Below are positions 1 to 9,269 of a DNA stretch of 64,000 nt, one piece after another. The notes under the pieces are model-generated. The model was not told the DNA's origin and did not search any database. It saw only the letters and a program-made list of their open reading frames with translations. Position 1 is the stretch's first letter. Every line of letters begins with the position of its first letter. Position numbers and translations under genes: made by a program. Source of the DNA: Apostichopus japonicus (Eukaryota > Echinodermata > Holothuroidea > Aspidochirotida > Stichopodidae); NCBI RefSeq assembly GCF_037975245.1, contig NC_092577.1, forward strand, positions 17,250,013 through 17,314,012, written 5' to 3'.

Positions 1-44
1 TACTTGGATGGGTGACCGCCTGGGAATACTGGGTGCCGTAGGCT
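1..44 (+). rRNA. 5S rRNA, 5'-truncated by window edge
   Basis: Holds nt 76-119 of a copy with G3 and T114, probably class D. 68-nt spacer follows. Confidence 0.93.
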
Positions 45-112
45 TTTATTTTCATAATTGATAACACGACGATGATGAGAAATTGAAATGGCCTTCATTG
101 ACCGGTTTTTAT

Positions 113-233
113 GTCTACGGCCACATCACGTTGACTATACCGGTTCTCGTCCGATCACCGAAGTCAAGCAACGTAGAGCGCAGTCAGTACTTGGATGGGT
201 GACCGCCTGGGGGAATACTGGGTGCCGCAGGCT
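113..233 (+). rRNA. 5S rRNA, class E
   Basis: 121 nt, G5, C114. 281-nt spacer follows. The end is placed at the first T after the final GGC, as for all copies. Confidence 0.95.
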
Positions 234-298
234 TTTATTTTCATAATTGATAACACTATGTTGCCACGACGATGACAAATTGAAATGGCCTTCATCGT

Positions 299-314
299 CT
301 TTCCACAAGGAAAG
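299..314 (+). other. Spacer hairpin 1 (representative)
   Basis: CTTTCC and GGAAAG form a perfect 6-bp stem around the loop ACAA. It is kept in the long spacers I read, apart from a 1-nt loss in the error-rich tract near 15154. It lies about 65 nt past the gene, beyond the T-run, so it is not needed to explain termination. Its role is unknown. Confidence 0.6.
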
Positions 315-333
315 TGTCTTGCCACGAGGAAAG

Positions 334-347
334 CGATTTGAAAATCG
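334..347 (+). other. Spacer hairpin 2 (representative)
   Basis: CGATTT, a GA loop and AAATCG form a perfect 6-bp stem 19 nt after hairpin 1. It occurs in the long spacers and is absent from the short ones. Function unknown. Confidence 0.55.
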
Positions 348-491
348 AATATATTAATAAATAACTCGTTTGTTTTTATATATTAGAATTGTCTACATAT
401 ATATGTAAAATATAGATTAACATAATATATATTAAATCCATTCATGTATAATATATATTAAATCCACTGATCATAACCTACCAGACAACTA

Positions 492-514
492 GCCTACATT
501 TCGCCTCTTGGAAT
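492..514 (+). promoter_or_regulatory. Conserved 5S upstream element, long-spacer form (representative)
   Basis: The 23 nt before the gene at 515 read GCCTACATT, TCG, CCTCTTG, GAAT. The same blocks GCCTACATT and CCTCTTG stand immediately upstream of genes behind long and most short spacers, although the rest of those spacers differ. That fits an external pol III promoter element close to the start site, as is known for 5S genes of several invertebrates. The role is inferred from position and conservation. Confidence 0.55.
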
Positions 515-633
515 GTCTACGGCCATATCACGTTGACTATACCGGTTCTCGTCCGATCACCGAAGTCAAGCAACGTAGAGCGCAGTCAGTACTTGGATGG
601 GTGACCGCCTGGGAATACTGGGTGCCGCAGGCT
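515..633 (+). rRNA. 5S rRNA, class A
   Basis: 119 nt, T12, G3, C114. 281-nt spacer follows. Confidence 0.95.
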
Positions 634-914
634 TTTATTTTCATAATTGATAACACTATGTTGCCACGACGATGACAAATTGAAATGGCCTTCAATGTCT
701 TTCCACAAGGAAAGTGTCTTGCCACGAGGAAAGCGATTTGAAAATCGAATATATTAATAAATACCTCGTTTGTTTTTATATATTAGAATTTTCTAGATAT
801 ATATGTAAAATATAGATTAACATAATATATATTAAATCCATTCATGTATAATATATATTAAATCCACTGATCATAACCTACCAGACAACTAGCCTACATT
901 TCGCCTCTTGGAAT

Positions 915-1035
915 GTCTACGGCCACATCACGATGACTATACCGGTTCTCGTCCGATCACCGAAGTCAAGCAACGTAGAGCGCAGTCAGTACTTGGATGG
1001 GTGACCGCCTGGGGGAATACTGGGTGCCGCAGGCT
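915..1035 (+). rRNA. 5S rRNA, class B
   Basis: 121 nt, A19 (helix II mismatch), G5, C114. 283-nt spacer follows. Confidence 0.95.
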
Positions 1036-1318
1036 TTTATTTTCATAATTGATAACACTATGTTGCCACGACGATGAGAAATTGAAATGGCCTTCATTGT
1101 CTTTCCACAAGGAAAGTGTCTTGCCACGAGGAAAGCGATTTGAAAATCGAATATATTAATAAATACCTCGTTTGTTTTTATATATTAGAATTTTCTAGAT
1201 ATATATGTCAAATATAGATTAACATAATATATATTAAATCCATTCATGTATAATATATATATTAAATCCACTGATCATAACCTACCAGACAAGTAGCCTA
1301 CATTTCACCTCTTGGAAT

Positions 1319-1439
1319 GTCTACGGCCATATCACGTTGACTATACCGGTTCTCGTCCGATCACCGAAGTCAAGCAACGTAGAGCGCAGTCAGTACTTGG
1401 ATGGGTGACCGCCTGGGGGAATACTGGGTGCCGCAGGCT
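1319..1439 (+). rRNA. 5S rRNA, class C
   Basis: 121 nt, T12, G5, C114. 76-nt spacer follows. Confidence 0.95.
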
Positions 1440-1493
1440 TTTATTTTCATAATTGATAACACTATGTTGCCACGACGATGAGAAATTGAAATG

Positions 1494-1515
1494 GCCTACA
1501 TTGACCTCTTGTTAT
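1494..1515 (+). promoter_or_regulatory. Conserved 5S upstream element, short-spacer form (representative)
   Basis: These 22 nt before the gene at 1516 carry GCCTACATT, GA, CCTCTTG, TTAT, matching the long-spacer form block for block. Before most E genes that follow a 68-nt spacer, CCTCTTG is replaced by CCGGTTT, so those copies have an altered upstream element. Confidence 0.5.
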
Positions 1516-1564
1516 GTCTACGGCCACATCACGTTGACTATACCGGTTCTCGTCCGATCACCGA

Positions 1565-1579
1565 AGTCAAGCAACGTAG
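1565..1579 (+). promoter_or_regulatory. 5S internal promoter box A (representative, class D gene)
   Basis: Gene positions 50-64 read AGTCAAGCAACGTAG, close to the animal 5S box A. This is the 5' part of the internal control region bound by TFIIIA and TFIIIC. Class K copies change the first base (A50 to T). Confidence 0.75.
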
Positions 1580-1594
1580 AGCGCAGTCAGTACT

Positions 1595-1612
1595 TGGATG
1601 GGTGACCGCCTG
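1595..1612 (+). promoter_or_regulatory. 5S internal promoter box C (representative, class D gene)
   Basis: Gene positions 80-97 read TGGATGGGTGACCGCCTG, almost the textbook TFIIIA box C. The two extra G of G5 genes fall directly at or after its 3' edge. The copy at 8273 lacks one G inside it, and the copy at 47240 has a G-to-A change inside it. Confidence 0.8.
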
Positions 1613-1633
1613 GGAATACTGGGTGCCGTAGGC

Positions 1634-1642
1634 TTTTATTTT
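1634..1642 (+). terminator. Pol III T-run terminator (representative)
   Basis: TTTTATTTT directly follows the last GGC of helix I. A run of four or more T on the non-template strand is the standard pol III stop. The same TTTTATTTT follows almost every copy (the copy at 19902 has TTTTACTTT); some class D, G and L copies have a longer second run (TTTTATTTTTTATA). Confidence 0.85.
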
Positions 1643-1702
1643 CATAATTGATAACACGACGATGATGAGAAATTGAAATGGCCTACATTGACCGGTTTTT
1701 AT

Positions 1703-1823
1703 GTCTACGGCCACATCACGTTGACTATACCGGTTCTCGTCCGATCACCGAAGTCAAGCAACGTAGAGCGCAGTCAGTACTTGGATGGGTGACCGCCTGG
1801 GGGAATACTGGGTGCCGCAGGCT
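1703..1823 (+). rRNA. 5S rRNA, class E
   Basis: 121 nt; 281-nt spacer follows. Confidence 0.95.
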
Positions 1824-2104
1824 TTTATTTTCATAATTGATAACACTATGTTGCCACGACGATGACAAATTGAAATGGCCTTCATCGTCTTTCCACAAGG
1901 AAAGTGTCTTGCCACGAGGAAAGCGATTTGAAAATCGAATATATTAATAAATAACTCGTTTGTTTTTATATATTAGAATTGTCTACATATATATGTAAAA
2001 TATAGATTAACATAATATATATTAAATCCATTCATGTATAATATATATTAAATCCACTGATCATAACCTACCAGACAACTAGCCTACATTTCGCCTCTTG
2101 GAAT

Positions 2105-2223
2105 GTCTACGGCCATATCACGTTGACTATACCGGTTCTCGTCCGATCACCGAAGTCAAGCAACGTAGAGCGCAGTCAGTACTTGGATGGGTGACCGCCT
2201 GGGAATACTGGGTGCCGCAGGCT
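2105..2223 (+). rRNA. 5S rRNA, class A
   Basis: 119 nt; 281-nt spacer follows. Confidence 0.95.
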
Positions 2224-2504
2224 TTTATTTTCATAATTGATAACACTATGTTGCCACGACGATGACAAATTGAAATGGCCTTCAATGTCTTTCCACAAGG
2301 AAAGTGTCTTGCCACGAGGAAAGCGATTTGAAAATCGAATATATTAATAAATACCTCGTTTGTTTTTATATATTAGAATTTTCTAGATATATATGTAAAA
2401 TATAGATTAACATAATATATATTAAATCCATTCATGTATAATATATATTAAATCCACTGATCATAACCTACCAGACAACTAGCCTACATTTCGCCTCTTG
2501 GAAT

Positions 2505-2625
2505 GTCTACGGCCACATCACGATGACTATACCGGTTCTCGTCCGATCACCGAAGTCAAGCAACGTAGAGCGCAGTCAGTACTTGGATGGGTGACCGCCT
2601 GGGGGAATACTGGGTGCCGCAGGCT
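2505..2625 (+). rRNA. 5S rRNA, class B
   Basis: 121 nt; 281-nt spacer with GACAAATT and TCGCCTC, unlike the usual B spacer. Confidence 0.95.
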
Positions 2626-2906
2626 TTTATTTTCATAATTGATAACACTATGTTGCCACGACGATGACAAATTGAAATGGCCTTCAATGTCTTTCCACAA
2701 GGAAAGTGTCTTGCCACGAGGAAAGCGATTTGAAAATCGAATATATTAATAAATACCTCGTTTGTTTTTATATATTAGAATTTTCTAGATATATATGTAA
2801 AATATAGATTAACATAATATATATTAAATCCATTCATGTATAATATATATTAAATCCACTGATCATAACCTACCAGACAACTAGCCTACATTTCGCCTCT
2901 TGGAAT

Positions 2907-3025
2907 GTCTACGGCCACATCACGTTGACTATACCGGTTCTCGTCCGATCACCGAAGTCAAGCAACGTAGAGCGCAGTCAGTACTTGGATGGGTGACCGC
3001 CTGGGAATACTGGGTGCCGTAGGCT
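2907..3025 (+). rRNA. 5S rRNA, class D
   Basis: 119 nt; 77-nt spacer of the TTTTTTATA form. Confidence 0.96.
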
Positions 3026-3102
3026 TTTATTTTTTATAATTGATAACACTATGTTGCCACGACGATGAGAAATTGAAATGGCCTACATTGACCTCTTGTT
3101 AT

Positions 3103-3221
3103 GTCTACGGCCATATCACGTTGACTATACCGGTTCTCGTCCGATCACCGAAGTCAAGCAACGTAGAGCGCAGTCAGTACTTGGATGGGTGACCGCCTGG
3201 GAATACTGGGTGCCGCAGGCT
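3103..3221 (+). rRNA. 5S rRNA, class A
   Basis: 119 nt, behind a short spacer; 283-nt spacer follows. Confidence 0.95.
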
Positions 3222-3504
3222 TTTATTTTCATAATTGATAACACTATGTTGCCACGACGATGAGAAATTGAAATGGCCTTCATTGTCTTTCCACAAGGAA
3301 AGTGTCTTGCCACGAGGAAAGCGATTTGAAAATCGAATATATTAATAAATACCTCGTTTGTTTTTATATATTAGAATTTTCTAGATATATATGTCAAATA
3401 TAGATTAACATAATATATATTAAATCCATTCATGTATAATATATATATTAAATCCACTGATCATAACCTACCAGACAAGTAGCCTACATTTCACCTCTTG
3501 GAAT

Positions 3505-3625
3505 GTCTACGGCCATATCACGTTGACTATACCGGTTCTCGTCCGATCACCGAAGTCAAGCAACGTAGAGCGCAGTCAGTACTTGGATGGGTGACCGCCT
3601 GGGGGAATACTGGGTGCCGCAGGCT
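3505..3625 (+). rRNA. 5S rRNA, class C
   Basis: 121 nt; 76-nt spacer. Confidence 0.95.
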
Positions 3626-3701
3626 TTTATTTTCATAATTGATAACACTATGTTGCCACGACGATGAGAAATTGAAATGGCCTACATTGACCTCTTGTTA
3701 T

Positions 3702-3820
3702 GTCTACGGCCACATCACGTTGACTATACCGGTTCTCGTCCGATCACCGAAGTCAAGCAACGTAGAGCGCAGTCAGTACTTGGATGGGTGACCGCCTGGG
3801 AATACTGGGTGCCGTAGGCT
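3702..3820 (+). rRNA. 5S rRNA, class D
   Basis: 119 nt; 68-nt spacer. Confidence 0.96.
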
Positions 3821-3888
3821 TTTATTTTCATAATTGATAACACGACGATGATGAGAAATTGAAATGGCCTTCATTGACCGGTTTTTAT

Positions 3889-4009
3889 GTCTACGGCCAC
3901 ATCACGTTGACTATACCGGTTCTCGTCCGATCACCGAAGTCAAGCAACGTAGAGCGCAGTCAGTACTTGGATGGGTGACCGCCTGGGGGAATACTGGGTG
4001 CCGCAGGCT
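3889..4009 (+). rRNA. 5S rRNA, class E
   Basis: 121 nt; 281-nt spacer. Confidence 0.95.
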
Positions 4010-4290
4010 TTTATTTTCATAATTGATAACACTATGTTGCCACGACGATGACAAATTGAAATGGCCTTCATCGTCTTTCCACAAGGAAAGTGTCTTGCCA
4101 CGAGGAAAGCGATTTGAAAATCGAATATATTAATAAATAACTCGTTTGTTTTTATATATTAGAATTGTCTACATATATATGTAAAATATAGATTAACATA
4201 ATATATATTAAATCCATTCATGTATAATATATATTAAATCCACTGATCATAACCTACCAGACAACTAGCCTACATTTCGCCTCTTGGAAT

Positions 4291-4409
4291 GTCTACGGCC
4301 ATATCACGTTGACTATACCGGTTCTCGTCCGATCACCGAAGTCAAGCAACGTAGAGCGCAGTCAGTACTTGGATGGGTGACCGCCTGGGAATACTGGGTG
4401 CCGCAGGCT
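4291..4409 (+). rRNA. 5S rRNA, class A
   Basis: 119 nt; 281-nt spacer. Confidence 0.95.
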
Positions 4410-4690
4410 TTTATTTTCATAATTGATAACACTATGTTGCCACGACGATGACAAATTGAAATGGCCTTCAATGTCTTTCCACAAGGAAAGTGTCTTGCCA
4501 CGAGGAAAGCGATTTGAAAATCGAATATATTAATAAATACCTCGTTTGTTTTTATATATTAGAATTTTCTAGATATATATGTAAAATATAGATTAACATA
4601 ATATATATTAAATCCATTCATGTATAATATATATTAAATCCACTGATCATAACCTACCAGACAACTAGCCTACATTTCGCCTCTTGGAAT

Positions 4691-4811
4691 GTCTACGGCC
4701 ACATCACGATGACTATACCGGTTCTCGTCCGATCACCGAAGTCAAGCAACGTAGAGCGCAGTCAGTACTTGGATGGGTGACCGCCTGGGGGAATACTGGG
4801 TGCCGCAGGCT
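4691..4811 (+). rRNA. 5S rRNA, class B
   Basis: 121 nt; 283-nt spacer. Confidence 0.95.
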
Positions 4812-5094
4812 TTTATTTTCATAATTGATAACACTATGTTGCCACGACGATGAGAAATTGAAATGGCCTTCATTGTCTTTCCACAAGGAAAGTGTCTTGC
4901 CACGAGGAAAGCGATTTGAAAATCGAATATATTAATAAATACCTCGTTTGTTTTTATATATTAGAATTTTCTAGATATATATGTCAAATATAGATTAACA
5001 TAATATATATTAAATCCATTCATGTATAATATATATATTAAATCCACTGATCATAACCTACCAGACAAGTAGCCTACATTTCACCTCTTGGAAT

Positions 5095-5215
5095 GTCTAC
5101 GGCCATATCACGTTGACTATACCGGTTCTCGTCCGATCACCGAAGTCAAGCAACGTAGAGCGCAGTCAGTACTTGGATGGGTGACCGCCTGGGGGAATAC
5201 TGGGTGCCGCAGGCT
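5095..5215 (+). rRNA. 5S rRNA, class C
   Basis: 121 nt; 76-nt spacer. Confidence 0.95.
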
Positions 5216-5291
5216 TTTATTTTCATAATTGATAACACTATGTTGCCACGACGATGAGAAATTGAAATGGCCTACATTGACCTCTTGTTAT

Positions 5292-5410
5292 GTCTACGGC
5301 CACATCACGTTGACTATACCGGTTCTCGTCCGATCACCGAAGTCAAGCAACGTAGAGCGCAGTCAGTACTTGGATGGGTGACCGCCTGGGAATACTGGGT
5401 GCCGTAGGCT
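5292..5410 (+). rRNA. 5S rRNA, class D
   Basis: 119 nt; 68-nt spacer. Confidence 0.96.
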
Positions 5411-5478
5411 TTTATTTTCATAATTGATAACACGACGATGATGAGAAATTGAAATGGCCTTCATTGACCGGTTTTTAT

Positions 5479-5599
5479 GTCTACGGCCACATCACGTTGA
5501 CTATACCGGTTCTCGTCCGATCACCGAAGTCAAGCAACGTAGAGCGCAGTCAGTACTTGGATGGGTGACCGCCTGGGGGAATACTGGGTGCCGCAGGCT
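5479..5599 (+). rRNA. 5S rRNA, class E
   Basis: 121 nt; 281-nt spacer. Confidence 0.95.
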
Positions 5600-5880
5600 T
5601 TTATTTTCATAATTGATAACACTATGTTGCCACGACGATGACAAATTGAAATGGCCTTCATCGTCTTTCCACAAGGAAAGTGTCTTGCCACGAGGAAAGC
5701 GATTTGAAAATCGAATATATTAATAAATAACTCGTTTGTTTTTATATATTAGAATTGTCTACATATATATGTAAAATATAGATTAACATAATATATATTA
5801 AATCCATTCATGTATAATATATATTAAATCCACTGATCATAACCTACCAGACAACTAGCCTACATTTCGCCTCTTGGAAT

Positions 5881-5999
5881 GTCTACGGCCATATCACGTT
5901 GACTATACCGGTTCTCGTCCGATCACCGAAGTCAAGCAACGTAGAGCGCAGTCAGTACTTGGATGGGTGACCGCCTGGGAATACTGGGTGCCGCAGGCT
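5881..5999 (+). rRNA. 5S rRNA, class A
   Basis: 119 nt; 283-nt spacer of the type normally found after B genes, so the B gene has been lost here by an A/B crossover. Confidence 0.95.
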
Positions 6000-6282
6000 T
6001 TTATTTTCATAATTGATAACACTATGTTGCCACGACGATGAGAAATTGAAATGGCCTTCATTGTCTTTCCACAAGGAAAGTGTCTTGCCACGAGGAAAGC
6101 GATTTGAAAATCGAATATATTAATAAATACCTCGTTTGTTTTTATATATTAGAATTTTCTAGATATATATGTCAAATATAGATTAACATAATATATATTA
6201 AATCCATTCATGTATAATATATATATTAAATCCACTGATCATAACCTACCAGACAAGTAGCCTACATTTCACCTCTTGGAAT

Positions 6283-6403
6283 GTCTACGGCCATATCACG
6301 TTGACTATACCGGTTCTCGTCCGATCACCGAAGTCAAGCAACGTAGAGCGCAGTCAGTACTTGGATGGGTGACCGCCTGGGGGAATACTGGGTGCCGCAG
6401 GCT
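6283..6403 (+). rRNA. 5S rRNA, class C
   Basis: 121 nt; 76-nt spacer. Confidence 0.95.
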
Positions 6404-6479
6404 TTTATTTTCATAATTGATAACACTATGTTGCCACGACGATGAGAAATTGAAATGGCCTACATTGACCTCTTGTTAT

Positions 6480-6598
6480 GTCTACGGCCACATCACGTTG
6501 ACTATACCGGTTCTCGTCCGATCACCGAAGTCAAGCAACGTAGAGCGCAGTCAGTACTTGGATGGGTGACCGCCTGGGAATACTGGGTGCCGTAGGCT
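6480..6598 (+). rRNA. 5S rRNA, class D
   Basis: 119 nt; 68-nt spacer. Confidence 0.96.
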
Positions 6599-6666
6599 TT
6601 TATTTTCATAATTGATAACACGACGATGATGAGAAATTGAAATGGCCTTCATTGACCGGTTTTTAT

Positions 6667-6787
6667 GTCTACGGCCACATCACGTTGACTATACCGGTTC
6701 TCGTCCGATCACCGAAGTCAAGCAACGTAGAGCGCAGTCAGTACTTGGATGGGTGACCGCCTGGGGGAATACTGGGTGCCGCAGGCT
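6667..6787 (+). rRNA. 5S rRNA, class E
   Basis: 121 nt; 281-nt spacer. Confidence 0.95.
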
Positions 6788-7068
6788 TTTATTTTCATAA
6801 TTGATAACACTATGTTGCCACGACGATGACAAATTGAAATGGCCTTCATCGTCTTTCCACAAGGAAAGTGTCTTGCCACGAGGAAAGCGATTTGAAAATC
6901 GAATATATTAATAAATAACTCGTTTGTTTTTATATATTAGAATTGTCTACATATATATGTAAAATATAGATTAACATAATATATATTAAATCCATTCATG
7001 TATAATATATATTAAATCCACTGATCATAACCTACCAGACAACTAGCCTACATTTCGCCTCTTGGAAT

Positions 7069-7187
7069 GTCTACGGCCATATCACGTTGACTATACCGGT
7101 TCTCGTCCGATCACCGAAGTCAAGCAACGTAGAGCGCAGTCAGTACTTGGATGGGTGACCGCCTGGGAATACTGGGTGCCGCAGGCT
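7069..7187 (+). rRNA. 5S rRNA, class A
   Basis: 119 nt; 281-nt spacer. Confidence 0.95.
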
Positions 7188-7468
7188 TTTATTTTCATAA
7201 TTGATAACACTATGTTGCCACGACGATGACAAATTGAAATGGCCTTCAATGTCTTTCCACAAGGAAAGTGTCTTGCCACGAGGAAAGCGATTTGAAAATC
7301 GAATATATTAATAAATACCTCGTTTGTTTTTATATATTAGAATTTTCTAGATATATATGTAAAATATAGATTAACATAATATATATTAAATCCATTCATG
7401 TATAATATATATTAAATCCACTGATCATAACCTACCAGACAACTAGCCTACATTTCGCCTCTTGGAAT

Positions 7469-7589
7469 GTCTACGGCCACATCACGATGACTATACCGGT
7501 TCTCGTCCGATCACCGAAGTCAAGCAACGTAGAGCGCAGTCAGTACTTGGATGGGTGACCGCCTGGGGGAATACTGGGTGCCGCAGGCT
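7469..7589 (+). rRNA. 5S rRNA, class B
   Basis: 121 nt; 281-nt spacer. Confidence 0.95.
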
Positions 7590-7870
7590 TTTATTTTCAT
7601 AATTGATAACACTATGTTGCCACGACGATGACAAATTGAAATGGCCTTCAATGTCTTTCCACAAGGAAAGTGTCTTGCCACGAGGAAAGCGATTTGAAAA
7701 TCGAATATATTAATAAATACCTCGTTTGTTTTTATATATTAGAATTTTCTAGATATATATGTCAAATATAGATTAACATAATATATATTAAATCCATTCA
7801 TGTATAATATATATTAAATCCACTGATCATAACCTACCAGACAACTAGCCTACATTTCGCCTCTTGGAAT

Positions 7871-7991
7871 GTCTACGGCCACATCACGTTGACTATACCG
7901 GTTCTCGTCCGATCACCGAAGTCAAGCAACGTAGAGCGCAGTCAGTACTTGGATGGGTGACCGCCTGGGGGAATACTGGGTGCCGCAGGCT
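7871..7991 (+). rRNA. 5S rRNA, class E
   Basis: 121 nt; unusually for class E it stands behind a long spacer; 281-nt spacer follows. Confidence 0.95.
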
Positions 7992-8272
7992 TTTATTTTC
8001 ATAATTGATAACACTATGTTGCCACGACGATGACAAATTGAAATGGCCTTCAATGTCTTTCCACAAGGAAAGTGTCTTGCCACGAGGAAAGCGATTTGAA
8101 AATCGAATATATTAATAAATACCTCGTTTGTTTTTATATATTAGAATTTTCTAGATATATATGTAAAATATAGATTAACATAATATATATTAAATCCATT
8201 CATGTATAATATATATTAAATCCACTGATCATAACCTACCAGACAACTAGCCTACATTTCGCCTCTTGGAAT

Positions 8273-8390
8273 GTCTACGGCCACATCACGTTGACTATAC
8301 CGGTTCTCGTCCGATCACCGAAGTCAAGCAACGTAGAGCGCAGTCAGTACTTGATGGGTGACCGCCTGGGAATACTGGGTGCCGTAGGCT
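8273..8390 (+). rRNA. 5S rRNA, class D with 1-nt deletion in box C
   Basis: 118 nt: TTGGATGG is TTGATGG, which removes one G inside box C. Otherwise canonical. 77-nt TTTTTTATA-type spacer follows. Confidence 0.9.
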
Positions 8391-8467
8391 TTTATTTTTT
8401 ATAATTGATAACACTATGTTGCCACGACGATGAGAAATTGAAATGGCCTACATTGACCTCTTGTTAT

Positions 8468-8588
8468 GTCTACGGCCATATCACGTTGACTATACCGGTT
8501 CTCGTCCGATCACCGAAGTCAAGCAACGTAGAGCGCAGTCAGTACTTGGATGGGTGACCGCCTGGGGGAATACTGGGTGCCGCAGGCT
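8468..8588 (+). rRNA. 5S rRNA, class C
   Basis: 121 nt; followed by a 281-nt long spacer of the type found after E genes. Confidence 0.95.
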
Positions 8589-8869
8589 TTTATTTTCATA
8601 ATTGATAACACTATGTTGCCACGACGATGACAAATTGAAATGGCCTTCATCGTCTTTCCACAAGGAAAGTGTCTTGCCACGAGGAAAGCGATTTGAAAAT
8701 CGAATATATTAATAAATAACTCGTTTGTTTTTATATATTAGAATTGTCTACATATATATGTAAAATATAGATTAACATAATATATATTAAATCCATTCAT
8801 GTATAATATATATTAAATCCACTGATCATAACCTACCAGACAACTAGCCTACATTTCGCCTCTTGGAAT

Positions 8870-8988
8870 GTCTACGGCCATATCACGTTGACTATACCGG
8901 TTCTCGTCCGATCACCGAAGTCAAGCAACGTAGAGCGCAGTCAGTACTTGGATGGGTGACCGCCTGGGAATACTGGGTGCCGCAGGCT
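8870..8988 (+). rRNA. 5S rRNA, class A
   Basis: 119 nt; 281-nt spacer. Confidence 0.95.
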
Positions 8989-9269
8989 TTTATTTTCATA
9001 ATTGATAACACTATGTTGCCACGACGATGACAAATTGAAATGGCCTTCAATGTCTTTCCACAAGGAAAGTGTCTTGCCACGAGGAAAGCGATTTGAAAAT
9101 CGAATATATTAATAAATACCTCGTTTGTTTTTATATATTAGAATTTTCTAGATATATATGTAAAATATAGATTAACATAATATATATTAAATCCATTCAT
9201 GTATAATATATATTAAATCCACTGATCATAACCTACCAGACAACTAGCCTACATTTCGCCTCTTGGAAT

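Larger units (their letters stand above)
234..514 (+). repeat. Long 5S intergenic spacer (representative copy)
   Basis: This 281-nt spacer recurs between most E, A and B genes. In order it contains the pol III T-run, a conserved CATAATTGATAACAC segment, two small perfect hairpins (299-314 and 334-347), an AT-rich centre with a 14-bp palindrome at 394-407, an (AT)n tract of variable length, and the conserved upstream element ending at 514. Variants of 283 nt differ mainly by one AT dinucleotide. No reading frame or known RNA gene is visible in it. Confidence 0.88.
1516..1634 (+). rRNA. 5S rRNA, class D (canonical)
   Basis: 119 nt. Helix I (nt 1-9 with 110-118) and helix II (nt 16-21 with 57-62) pair fully, apart from one G.U in helix I. 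The G-run is normal. Used as reference for promoter boxes. 68-nt spacer follows. Confidence 0.97.
113..1702 (+). repeat. 1590-bp higher-order repeat unit, E-A-B-C-D
   Basis: This is the reference unit. Its 5S genes start at 113, 515, 915, 1319 and 1516. The E, A and B genes are followed by long spacers and the C and D genes by short ones. It has the same gene order and spacing as the unit at 37901. Confidence 0.93.
3889..5478 (+). repeat. 1590-bp higher-order repeat unit, E-A-B-C-D
   Basis: Genes start at 3889, 4291, 4691, 5095 and 5292. The order and spacing match the reference unit exactly. Confidence 0.93.

Noticed and set aside
234-514. Other small RNA genes (tRNA, U-snRNA, spliced leader) in the spacers, as found in some 5S arrays
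   Set aside because: I saw no tRNA boxes or cloverleaf, Sm site or splice-leader donor in either spacer type.
537-725. Dozens of nearly identical 62-codon minus-strand frames (first residues MARHFPCGK), one per G3 gene followed by a long spacer
   Set aside because: They are antisense reads through a 5S gene and its spacer, repeated because the DNA repeats. They lack any domain and vanish when the G-run or spacer changes by 2 nt.
3078-3263. Plus-strand 61-63-codon frames starting MAYID
   Set aside because: They start in a short spacer and run straight through a 5S gene; recurrence follows the repeat, not coding constraint.
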